From: an uncultured Ruminococcus sp.
Lineage (GTDB): Bacteria > Bacillota > Clostridia > Oscillospirales > CAG-272
Length of the DNA: 10,785 bases
Assembly: GCA_902766575.1 (NCBI GenBank)
Contig: CACXED010000177.1
Span: 1-10,785, forward strand
Reading direction: 5' to 3'
In this document: positions 1 through 5,844 of the stretch, piece after piece
How positions within the stretch are numbered: position 1 is the first letter of the stretch
Layout: each line of letters opens with the position of its first letter
Notes under the pieces: generated by a model
Database searches by the model: none
Seen by the model: only the letters and a program-made list of their open reading frames with translations
Told to the model about the DNA's origin: nothing
Position numbers and translations under genes: made by a program

Positions 1-86
1 GGAGAAGGCATCAGAAAAGCATCGGTGCAGCACATCTGCATCTCCGTCCATATCATAGTGAAGCCTATGTCAGAATAGCTTTTCAT
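1..86 (-). CDS. Hypothetical protein, N-terminal fragment (runs off left edge)
   Basis: An open frame starts with ATG at 86-84 on the minus strand and stays open for 28 codons to the window edge. The start is well supported: an AAAGGAG ribosome site lies at 96-102, nine bases upstream, and a consensus promoter lies at 135-163. The visible peptide begins MKSYSDIGFTMIWTEM and is rich in methionine, with a Cys-Cys pair near residues 19-20. I recognise no family, signal peptide or membrane segment in so short a piece. It lies downstream of the Bce-type transporter operon on the same strand but has its own promoter, so a link to peptide resistance is only a possibility. What is firm is the initiation region; the identity of the product is unknown. 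Confidence 0.6.
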   Translation of the reverse strand, partial: MKSYSDIGFTMIWTEMQMCCTDAFLMPS

Positions 87-134
87 CGGCTCTGTCTCCT
101 TTCGTTTAACTTACCTTCCGAGTAGGTTGGTATT

Positions 135-163
135 ATTATAGCACGTTAAAGCGCGCTTGTCAA
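135..163 (-). promoter_or_regulatory. Consensus sigma-A promoter for the left-edge gene
   Basis: On the minus strand, TTGACA (158-163) is followed after exactly 17 bases by TATAAT (135-140). A TG one base upstream of the -10 makes it an extended -10 promoter as well. Both hexamers match consensus at every position. Transcription should start near 128, giving an untranslated leader of about 42 bases before the ATG at 86. No obvious operator overlaps it, so it is predicted to be strong and perhaps constitutive. Confidence 0.85.
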
Positions 164-215
164 GGGGTTTTGGAAAAATTTTTTTGACTATTTTTTCCGG
201 GCAGCAGGAGCGAGC

Positions 216-2201
216 TCACATCCCGCCCGAAACGATCCGGCAGTACTCGTTCGACGTGAGCTTGTAGACTATCGCGTAGAACAGCGCGAACACCGCAAAG
301 GCGCAGAGCGTCACCATCGCCACGAGCGGCAGATCGTTCAGCGCGAACAGCTTCAGCATCCGCCAGATAAACGGGAACGCAAAGCCCATATGCACTCCGG
401 CGAGGACGAGCGGCGCGGCGAATACCGTCAGCATCTGCGAATTGACGCTCTTTCGGATATCCCGGTCGGTCATGCCGATCTTCTGCATGATCGCGAATCT
501 CGGGCGATCCTCAAAGCCCTCGCAGAGCTGCTTGTAGTAGATCATCAGCACCGCGGCCGTGATAAAGACTATGCTCAGTATCACGCCGATGAAGAACAGC
601 CCGCCGTAGACGCCGTAGAAATCGGCGCGGAATACAGCCTGACGGTCGCACCGGCAGCGCTCCCAGCTTCCCTCAAACGCGTCGGGAAACGCGTCGGCTA
701 TCAGCTGCTCGGTCTCGTCGCCGCAGTCGAGGTCGAAATCGCAGCTCCAGCGCGGGTAGAGTATCATATCCTCTCCGAGCATCTCCGCGGTCTCCATGAA
801 GTCTCCGAGCACGATGTACACGGACGATACCGCGTCTGCGGAGGAATCTCCCGCGCCGAACAGCTCGGCTTCTCCGGCGACGCTGAACTCAAGCCCGCCG
901 ACTCTGAGGCTGCCGCTTTCGAAGCCTGTCCCGGGCGCGGCGACGAGAGCTTCGTCGGCATCGAGCGTGACGTCCTGTCCGGTCAGCGCACGGTAGTCCG
1001 AAAGCGGCAGAAAGACCGCCTGAACATACTCACCCGGCTGACTGTTTTCTCCCCTGTCGCCGATGATAAGCTCGCCGCCGCTGCATATCCCGGCGAGAGT
1101 GAAGCTGCGGTAATCAATGATATTGCTCCTCTTGGCTCCGTGGCTTGCGACGGTCTTTTCGACCGAGTTTCTGAGCGCTTCGATATTCGCGTCGCCGAGC
1201 CCCTCGGCGTTTGCGAACATCACGTTCAGGTTGAGCTCGCGGGGATAGCGGTTTCTGAGCGAGTCCTCCGCGCCGATGTAAAGGCTCAGCGAGGAGCTGA
1301 CCATCACGAGCACCATCGTGCTCAGTATGCAGATCGACGCGAGCCCGGCTCCGTTGCGCTTCATGCGGTAGGTCATCGACGCGACCGGGACGAAGTGCTC
1401 CTTTTTGTAGTAATAGCCCTTGTTTTTCTGCAGCATCCGGCAGAGCGTCACCGACCCGGCGGTCATCAGCAGATAGGTTCCGACGATAACCATTATCACC
1501 GCGATGAAGAAGTAAAAAATCGCGTCGATAGGGCTTGTTATCGCCACGGCGAGATAGTAGGCTCCGCCGAGCAGCAGCGCTCCGATCAGCGCGAACAGGA
1601 AATTGCCGCGCGGAGGCTTTTCGCCGACATTCTCGCTTTTCAGCAGCTCAAGCGGTCTCGCGCCGCCGACTCTGAAAATCGAGTTGACAAAGAGCAGCGC
1701 GAATATCACCGAGAAGATCCCCAGCGTGTCAAGCACCGCCTTTGACGAGAATCTGAAGCTGTAGTCGGTCTCCATCCTGACCGTCCGGAGCAGTCCCAGC
1801 TCGGCGAGCTTTGAGAACGCGATCCCGAGCCCCAGTCCGAACGCCAGTCCGGCTATCGCGACGAGAAGCGACTCGCAGGCGGTCACTCTCGCGATGCCGC
1901 GCTTATCCATGCCGAGGATATTGTAGAGTCCGAACTCGCGTCTGCGTCTGCGCATCAGAAAGGAGCTTGTGTAGAACAGGAAGATCAGCGCGAAAACGGC
2001 TATCACCCATTTTCCGAGGGCGAGGATCATTCTCACGTTCTCGCCGCCTGCGGTGTGGTTCAGCAGCTCGCAGTCGGAAAGCGACGCGAGGATATAGAAC
2101 ATCATGACCATTCCGACCGTGGTCAGAATATAGGGAAAATAAAGTCTCCGGTTCTTCGAGACGCCGAGCAGCGCGAGTCTCGGGTAAAAGCCGAGCTTCA
2201 T
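216..2201 (-). CDS. Bce-type ABC transporter permease (BceB-like, FtsX fold)
   Basis: A 661-residue permease of the kind that, with a BceA-like ATPase, protects Bacillota against cell-wall-active peptide antibiotics and also passes the signal to a partner histidine kinase. Ten hydrophobic helices can be placed at about 22-40, 59-82, 109-130, 155-175, 201-220, 227-247, 286-308, 531-555, 590-612 and 623-645. A large outer domain (about 309-528) sits between helices 7 and 8, the diagnostic BceB layout; length also fits the family. A basic RRRRREFGLYNILGM segment (84-98) follows helix 2, as in FtsX-like permeases. The outer domain has several cysteines (373, 487, 493, 516, 518). The ATG overlaps the ATPase stop (ATGA), with GGAGG nine bases upstream inside the ATPase gene, so the two are translationally coupled. 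The exact substrate cannot be read from sequence. I see no convincing terminator downstream. Confidence 0.93.
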   Translation of the reverse strand: MKLGFYPRLALLGVSKNRRLYFPYILTTVGMVMMFYILASLSDCELLNHTAGGENVRMILALGKWVIAVFALIFLFYTSSFLMRRRRREFGLYNILGMDKRGIARVTACESLLVAIAGLAFGLGLGIAFSKLAELGLLRTVRMETDYSFRFSSKAVLDTLGIFSVIFALLFVNSIFRVGGARPLELLKSENVGEKPPRGNFLFALIGALLLGGAYYLAVAITSPIDAIFYFFIAVIMVIVGTYLLMTAGSVTLCRMLQKNKGYYYKKEHFVPVASMTYRMKRNGAGLASICILSTMVLVMVSSSLSLYIGAEDSLRNRYPRELNLNVMFANAEGLGDANIEALRNSVEKTVASHGAKRSNIIDYRSFTLAGICSGGELIIGDRGENSQPGEYVQAVFLPLSDYRALTGQDVTLDADEALVAAPGTGFESGSLRVGGLEFSVAGEAELFGAGDSSADAVSSVYIVLGDFMETAEMLGEDMILYPRWSCDFDLDCGDETEQLIADAFPDAFEGSWERCRCDRQAVFRADFYGVYGGLFFIGVILSIVFITAAVLMIYYKQLCEGFEDRPRFAIMQKIGMTDRDIRKSVNSQMLTVFAAPLVLAGVHMGFAFPFIWRMLKLFALNDLPLVAMVTLCAFAVFALFYAIVYKLTSNEYCRIVSGGM

Positions 2202-2962
2202 CTCGCCTCACCTCCCGACTGGAGCATGGTCAGCGTGTCGGTTATGCGCTGATAGAGCTGCTCGTTGGTGCAGTCGCCGCGGTAGAGCTGATGATAGACC
2301 TCGCCGTCGCGGATAAAGAGCACCCGTCCGGCGTTGCTCGCCGCCTTGACCGAGTGCGTGACCATCAGTATCGTCTGCCCGGAGCGGTTGATCTGCCCGA
2401 AAAGCCGCAGAAGCTCGTCGGTAGACCTTGAGTCGAGCGCTCCGGTCGGCTCGTCGGCGAGGATCAGCTTCGGGTCGGTGATGAGCGCTCGTGCGACCGC
2501 CGCGCGCTGCTTCTGACCGCCCGAGACCTCGTAGGGATATTTTTTCAGGATATCGGTGATGCCGAGCTTCCCGGCGATCGGCTCGAGCCTTTCGCGCATT
2601 TCGGGATAGCCCTTTCCGGCGAGGACGAGGGGCAGATAGATATTGTCCTCCAGCGAGAAGGTGTCGAGCAGGTTGAACTCCTGAAAGACGAAGCCGAGAT
2701 TGTCGCGCCTGAACGCCGCAAGTTCTCGCTCCCTTATTTTCGAGCAGTCCTGCCCGTCGAGCAGCACGCTCCCGGCGGTCGGACGGTCGAGGGATGCGAG
2801 GATGTTCAGCAGCGTCGTCTTTCCCGAGCCCGACTCGCCCATTATCGCGACGTATTCGCCCTGCTCGACGTCAAAGCTGACGTCCCTCAGCGCCTCGACC
2901 TTGTTCCCGCCGAGCCGGGTTGTGTAGATTTTCTGAAGATGTGCGACCTTAAGTAAGCTCAT
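2198..2962 (-). CDS. Bce-type ABC transporter ATP-binding protein (BceA-like)
   Basis: A 254-residue cytoplasmic ATPase that powers the adjacent permease. All nucleotide-binding motifs are present: Walker A GESGSGKTT at 42-50, Q-loop glutamine 94, signature VSGGQ at 146-150, Walker B LILADE at 166-171 with catalytic Glu171, D-loop GALD at 174-177 and H-loop His203. The sequence is of the MacB/LolD/BceA class, in which the ATPase pairs with an FtsX-like permease; the neighbouring BceB-like gene and two-component system make BceA the right subgroup. It is the first gene of the transporter operon, 142 bases downstream of the kinase gene, with its own promoter and a BceR-type operator. An AAGGA ribosome site lies nine bases before the ATG. 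Its stop overlaps the permease start by four bases. Confidence 0.95.
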   Translation of the reverse strand: MSLLKVAHLQKIYTTRLGGNKVEALRDVSFDVEQGEYVAIMGESGSGKTTLLNILASLDRPTAGSVLLDGQDCSKIRERELAAFRRDNLGFVFQEFNLLDTFSLEDNIYLPLVLAGKGYPEMRERLEPIAGKLGITDILKKYPYEVSGGQKQRAAVARALITDPKLILADEPTGALDSRSTDELLRLFGQINRSGQTILMVTHSVKAASNAGRVLFIRDGEVYHQLYRGDCTNEQLYQRITDTLTMLQSGGEAR

Positions 2963-3015
2963 TACAAAAATTCCTTTTCCGCGGCGGAATGACCGACCGC
3001 TGTGATGATGTAAAT

Positions 3016-3044
3016 ATTATACACCTCTCTGCCGGGCGATTCCA
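3016..3044 (-). promoter_or_regulatory. Probable activator-dependent promoter of the Bce-type transporter operon
   Basis: On the minus strand a perfect TATAAT (3016-3021) is preceded at 17-18 bases by only a poor -35 (TGGAAT at 3039-3044 or the overlapping ATGGAA). Start of transcription would be near 3009, leaving a leader of about 46 bases before the ATPase ATG. A good -10 with a poor -35, plus an upstream regulator site, is what one expects of a promoter that needs an OmpR-family activator. The -10 is clear; the -35 assignment is inference. Confidence 0.65.
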
Positions 3045-3075
3045 TAGCTTTGTCTTACGATACGCCGCCCGGAGC

Positions 3076-3089
3076 TTACATTTTTGTCA
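3076..3089 (-). promoter_or_regulatory. BceR-type operator (inverted repeat)
   Basis: The minus strand reads TGACA-AAAA-TGTAA, an exact fit to the form TNACA-N4-TGTAA that I recall for binding sites of BceR-like regulators. It sits between the kinase stop and the transporter promoter, about 67-80 bases upstream of the predicted transcription start. I found no second copy in the intergenic region upstream of the hydrolase-regulator-kinase operon, so only the transporter genes appear to be the direct target in this window. The match is seen; the binding is inferred from the family. Confidence 0.7.
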
Positions 3090-3104
3090 CAATTATTCCG
3101 ATGC

Positions 3105-4115
3105 TCACTCAAAGCGCCGCTCCGAGCCGTCAAAGGTCAGCCTGACCGCCGTTCCGCGTCCGACCTCCGAGCTTATCGAGACGCCGCAGCCGAGGTTGCC
3201 GCAGACCCTTTTGCAGAGCCAGAGCCCGAGCCCGCTCGAGCTTTGCCCGCTCCTGCCGTTGCAGCCGGTGTAGCCGCGCTCAAAGACTCGCGGGATATCC
3301 TCGGGCGCGATGCCGATACCGGTGTCGCGTATGACGAGCGAAAAGGTCGGCGGCGATTCCTCGGCAAGGATCGCGACGCTGCCGCGCTGCGTGTACTTGA
3401 GCGCGTTGGAGAGCAGCTGCTCTATGACGAAGCCGAGCCACTTCCCGTCGGTCGTGACGCGCTTTCCGGACGGCGTGTAGTCGAGCCTGATCCCGCGCCC
3501 GATGAACTGCGCGGCGAATTTTCTGACCGAGCGTTTCACGATGTCGTCAAGGCTCTGCTCGCAGAAAACATAGTCGGTCGACTCGGAGTCGAGCCGCAGA
3601 TAGGTCAGCGCCATGTCGACGTACTGCTCGATGCGGAAAAGATCGTCCGAAAGGCTCCGGGCGACAGGGCTGTCCTCGCGCTCGAGGGTCAGGCGCATGG
3701 AGGCGATCGGCAGCTTGATCTGATGAACCCAGCGGGTGTAGTAGTCGGTCATATCCGACTCCCGGGCGAGGGCTTCGGTGCGCAGAGCGGAGAGCTTTTC
3801 CGAAAGCGCGGAGATTATCTCCCGGTAGTCCCGGTCGTCCTGAGAATCGAAGCGTCTGAGAAGCTCGCAGAGGCCGTCGGGCAGGCTCGCAAGCTCAAGG
3901 AGCGCCCGGTGCTTCCGGTAAGCTCTGACCGCGTCGAAAGCCGTATAGACTGTCAGCGCTGCGGCACAGAGCAGCGCCGGATAGACCGCCGCTCCGACCG
4001 GAATTTTGTAGAGCGCGAACACCGCTCCGAATATCCCCGCCGATAACGCGGTCAGCAGAAGCGCCTCGCGCTTTTCGCACAGTCTCGCGAGAAAAAAGCT
4101 AAAAAACGCTCTCAT
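3105..4115 (-). CDS. Intramembrane-sensing histidine kinase (BceS-like)
   Basis: A 336-residue membrane kinase that should sense through the partner ABC transporter rather than through an outer domain of its own. Two hydrophobic helices at about 17-37 and 41-61 are separated by only a few residues, leaving almost no extracellular loop, the hallmark of BceS-type kinases. The phospho-acceptor is His131 in WVHQIKLPIASMRL. The ATPase domain shows the N box around Asn237 (EQLLSNALKYT), G1 DTGIGI at 264-269, the GYTGCNGR stretch at 281-288 and G2 SSGLGLWL at 293-300. Its ATG overlaps the regulator stop by four bases (ATGA), so the two are co-translated. The next gene downstream on the same strand is the transporter ATPase. 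Family assignment is firm; the inducing compound is unknown. Confidence 0.94.
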   Translation of the reverse strand: MRAFFSFFLARLCEKREALLLTALSAGIFGAVFALYKIPVGAAVYPALLCAAALTVYTAFDAVRAYRKHRALLELASLPDGLCELLRRFDSQDDRDYREIISALSEKLSALRTEALARESDMTDYYTRWVHQIKLPIASMRLTLEREDSPVARSLSDDLFRIEQYVDMALTYLRLDSESTDYVFCEQSLDDIVKRSVRKFAAQFIGRGIRLDYTPSGKRVTTDGKWLGFVIEQLLSNALKYTQRGSVAILAEESPPTFSLVIRDTGIGIAPEDIPRVFERGYTGCNGRSGQSSSGLGLWLCKRVCGNLGCGVSISSEVGRGTAVRLTFDGSERRFE

Positions 4116-4783
4116 TCGATTATATACCCCACTCCGAACCTCGTCGTTATGAAGCCCTCGAGCCCAGCGGCGGAGAGCTTCTTTCTCAGCCGGTTGACGT
4201 TGACGGTCAGCGTGTTCTCGTCGACGAAATCGTCGGTCTGCCAGAGCTGCTCCATCAGCTTTTCGCGGCTGACGACCTTTCCGCGGTTCTTCATGAGCAG
4301 AAGGAGAATACGGTACTCGTTCTTGGTGAGCTCCAGCGTCGAGCCGCCGACCGTTAGCGTGCCGTCGCCGGTGTTCAGCAGCGCTCCCCGGTGCTCGAGC
4401 ACCTGCGCGCTCTCCGAAAAGGCGTAGGCGCGTCTGAGCAGAGCCTGTATCTTGGCGACGAGCAGGTCTCCGTCAAAGGGCTTGGCGATGAAGTCGTCAG
4501 CGCCCATGTTCATCGCCATTATGATATTTAGGTTGTCCGACGCCGACGAGATGAACATGATCGGCGCCTGCGAGACCTTCCGTATCTCGCCGCACCAGTG
4601 GTAGCCGTTGAAAAAGGGCAGCGAGACGTCAAGAAGGACTATATGCGGAGAAAACGCCGCGAACTCGCCGAGGACATTCCCAAAGTCCTCAACTCCGCGA
4701 GCCTCTATCCCCCATGAGCCGAGCAGAGCGATTATCGCCCCGGCGATCTTTCTGTCGTCCTCGACGACAAGCGCTTTGTACAT
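4112..4783 (-). CDS. OmpR-family response regulator (BceR-like)
   Basis: A 223-residue two-domain DNA-binding regulator, phosphorylated by the adjacent kinase. The receiver domain (about 1-115) has the acidic pair Asp9/Asp10, the phosphorylation site Asp52 in LLDVSLP, Ser80 in the switch position and Lys101 in KPF. The C-terminal part (about 125-223) is an OmpR/PhoB winged helix, with the conserved ELTKNEYRILLLL and LTVNVNRLRKKL stretches and the terminal RFGVGYIIE. The start has a strong GGGGGAG site five bases upstream (4789-4795). The gene lies 17 bases after the hydrolase stop and overlaps the kinase start by four bases. Its likely target is the inverted repeat at 3076-3089 before the transporter genes. 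Confidence 0.95.
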   Translation of the reverse strand: MYKALVVEDDRKIAGAIIALLGSWGIEARGVEDFGNVLGEFAAFSPHIVLLDVSLPFFNGYHWCGEIRKVSQAPIMFISSASDNLNIIMAMNMGADDFIAKPFDGDLLVAKIQALLRRAYAFSESAQVLEHRGALLNTGDGTLTVGGSTLELTKNEYRILLLLMKNRGKVVSREKLMEQLWQTDDFVDENTLTVNVNRLRKKLSAAGLEGFITTRFGVGYIIE

Positions 4784-4800
4784 TGGATCTCCCCCTGCTT

Positions 4801-5553
4801 TCAGCTTTTTGCTTCGGATATCAGCCCGCGCAGACGCTCGACATATTCCCCGGTGCGATCGAGCGACAGCTCTCCGTGGCGCATACCGTCGAGGAGCTCA
4901 AGCCGGCTTTCCGGGATCATGCCGTGCAGTATCTCAGCCGAGCGGCGGATGCTTTTCGTCTCTTTTGTCCCGGCGAGGATCTCGACCCTCGCGGAGGTCT
5001 TTCTCAGTCCCTCGCCCGGAGAATATACGGAGTTCGCCTCGAGGAAAGCGATCATGTCCTCTTTTTCTATCGCCTTTGTGTCGCAGAAATAGTCGCCGAA
5101 AAGCTCGGGTCTTATCCCGAGCGACCTTGCCTGGAGCCGCGCGAACCACTCCTTTTTGATAAGCCCATAGCACGAGCCGAACGCCGGTCTTATCATCGCC
5201 TTTGTCAGCCTTGACGGAACGACGAGCGCGCTCTCTATTATCGCCGAGCCGCAGATATCCCCGCGCCTTGCGAGCGCCTCTGTCAGTATCTGCCCGCCGA
5301 GGGACAGCCCGCCGATAAAGCTGACTCTCCCGCCGAAGCGCTCGCCGATAAAGCCGATGAGCTCGTCGGCGCAGTCCCCGATCGACGTGAAGCTCCGGTC
5401 GCTCCCGGCGTGACCGTCGATGATCGGCAGAACGACGTGAAACTCGTCCCGAAGAAGCTCGGCCTCGTCCCGGTAGTTCCACCACGAAAGCCCTCCGCCG
5501 TGAAGCAGCATCACGACGTCGCGATTTTCCTTTCCGAACTCGATAAATTCCAT
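4801..5553 (-). CDS. Alpha/beta hydrolase, first gene of the sensor operon
   Basis: A 250-residue soluble alpha/beta-fold hydrolase with no signal peptide. The oxyanion motif HGGG is at 18-21, the nucleophile elbow GLSLG at 82-86 puts the serine at 84, and His226 in GMRHGELSL is the likely catalytic histidine; the acid is probably an acidic residue after strand 7, such as Glu198, though I cannot fix it. A lid insertion lies around 112-185. The sequence type (WWNYRDEAELL, DGHAGSDR, GGLSLGGQIL) is one I associate with uncharacterised hydrolases of clostridia. Substrate unknown. The ATG at 5551-5553 has GGAGGTA eight bases upstream (5561-5567). Only 17 bases separate its stop from the response-regulator start, and no terminator intervenes, so it should be co-transcribed with the regulator and kinase. 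Its role in peptide resistance is untested inference. Confidence 0.88.
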   Translation of the reverse strand: MEFIEFGKENRDVVMLLHGGGLSWWNYRDEAELLRDEFHVVLPIIDGHAGSDRSFTSIGDCADELIGFIGERFGGRVSFIGGLSLGGQILTEALARRGDICGSAIIESALVVPSRLTKAMIRPAFGSCYGLIKKEWFARLQARSLGIRPELFGDYFCDTKAIEKEDMIAFLEANSVYSPGEGLRKTSARVEILAGTKETKSIRRSAEILHGMIPESRLELLDGMRHGELSLDRTGEYVERLRGLISEAKS

Positions 5554-5580
5554 CTGATCTTACCTCCAATCATTGTATAC

Positions 5581-5609
5581 AGTATAGCACAGATTTCCGC
5601 GCTAATCAA
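5581..5609 (-). promoter_or_regulatory. Sigma-A promoter of the hydrolase-regulator-kinase operon
   Basis: On the minus strand TTGATT (5604-5609) and TATACT (5581-5586) are separated by 17 bases, with a TG one base before the -10 (extended -10). Transcription should start near 5574, giving a very short leader of about 20 bases that contains the GGAGGTA ribosome site. The -10 lies within the palindrome TATACAGTATA (5576-5586), and a second palindrome lies just upstream of the -35, so repression or activation at this site is possible. Confidence 0.8.
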
Positions 5610-5616
5610 TACACAG

Positions 5617-5630
5617 CTATAAACTTATAG
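5617..5630. promoter_or_regulatory. Palindrome upstream of the hydrolase promoter (possible operator)
   Basis: CTATAA-AC-TTATAG is a perfect 6-2-6 inverted repeat, seven bases upstream of the -35 of the hydrolase operon promoter. Its place fits a regulator site, but AT-rich dyads occur by chance in such gaps and I know no protein that binds this sequence. Confidence 0.35.
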
Positions 5631-5722
5631 AAGTATAACAGACAAATCGCGCAGCAGTCTCGAAATTTACCAAAGTTGTGCCGTAATTTCATAGCTTTTT
5701 CGGAATGGCGTGGATTATAATT

Positions 5723-5768
5723 ATATAAAGCAGGCTGTGTAAATTATCCTGAGCCTATTGCTTTATAT
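5723..5768. promoter_or_regulatory. Ten-base inverted repeat overlapping the oxidoreductase -35 region
   Basis: ATATAAAGCA (5723-5732) and TGCTTTATAT (5759-5768) are perfect reverse complements, with GGC (5733-5735) and GCC (5753-5755) adding three more pairs inside. The right arm covers most of the -35 hexamer (5758-5763) of the oxidoreductase promoter. The arm centres are 36 bases apart. This is a candidate operator with two half-sites, or a loop-forming site; the protein is unknown. Confidence 0.5.
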
Positions 5769-5786
5769 CCACTGATGTGGTATAAT
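5758..5786 (+). promoter_or_regulatory. Sigma-A promoter of the FAD oxidoreductase gene
   Basis: TTGCTT (5758-5763) and a perfect TATAAT (5781-5786) are spaced by 17 bases, with TG at 5778-5779 making an extended -10. The start of transcription is expected near 5793. This leaves a leader of about 52 bases that holds a hairpin and the ribosome site. Confidence 0.85.
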
Positions 5787-5798
5787 AAAAATAATCAA

Positions 5799-5820
5799 GG
5801 CTGTACCCCTGTGTGCAGCC
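5799..5820 (+). promoter_or_regulatory. Leader hairpin before the oxidoreductase gene
   Basis: GGCTGTAC (5799-5806) can pair with GTGCAGCC read as GTGTGCAGCC's last eight bases (5813-5820), giving eight pairs including one G-U and a six-base loop. It lies at the extreme 5' end of the predicted transcript, six bases before the GAAAGGA ribosome site. There is no T-run, so it is not a terminator; it may stabilise the 5' end of the mRNA or affect initiation. Confidence 0.4.
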
Positions 5821-5844
5821 AGCCCGAAAGGATATGTGATATAT

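Noticed and set aside
172..232. Possible terminator after the permease gene
   Set aside because: On the minus strand an eight-pair stem (arms 225-232 and 195-202) spans the stop codon but is followed by A-runs, not U-runs, and the AT-only dyad at 172-198 is weak and has no U-tract after it.
390..1745. Plus-strand open frame of 451 codons across the permease gene
   Set aside because: It lies wholly antisense to the well-supported BceB-like gene, begins without a ribosome site, and its product has no recognisable motif; it follows from the GC-biased codons of the real gene.
2977..2989. TTCCGC-G-GCGGAA palindrome in the transporter leader
   Set aside because: A perfect dyad, but the central gap of one base is too tight for a full RNA hairpin and nothing ties it to a regulator; likely chance in GC-rich sequence.
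3084..4046. Plus-strand open frame of 320 codons across the kinase gene
   Set aside because: Antisense shadow of the kinase; charged, low-complexity product with no family features.
5716..5721. Second TATAAT upstream of the oxidoreductase gene
   Set aside because: No acceptable -35 lies 16-18 bases upstream (only AGCTTT or TAGCTT); the promoter at 5758-5786 is far better.
5836..5844. GTG start for the oxidoreductase
   Set aside because: Only three bases separate it from AGGA; the ATG at 5845 has workable spacing and leaves the usual short lead before the FAD motif.
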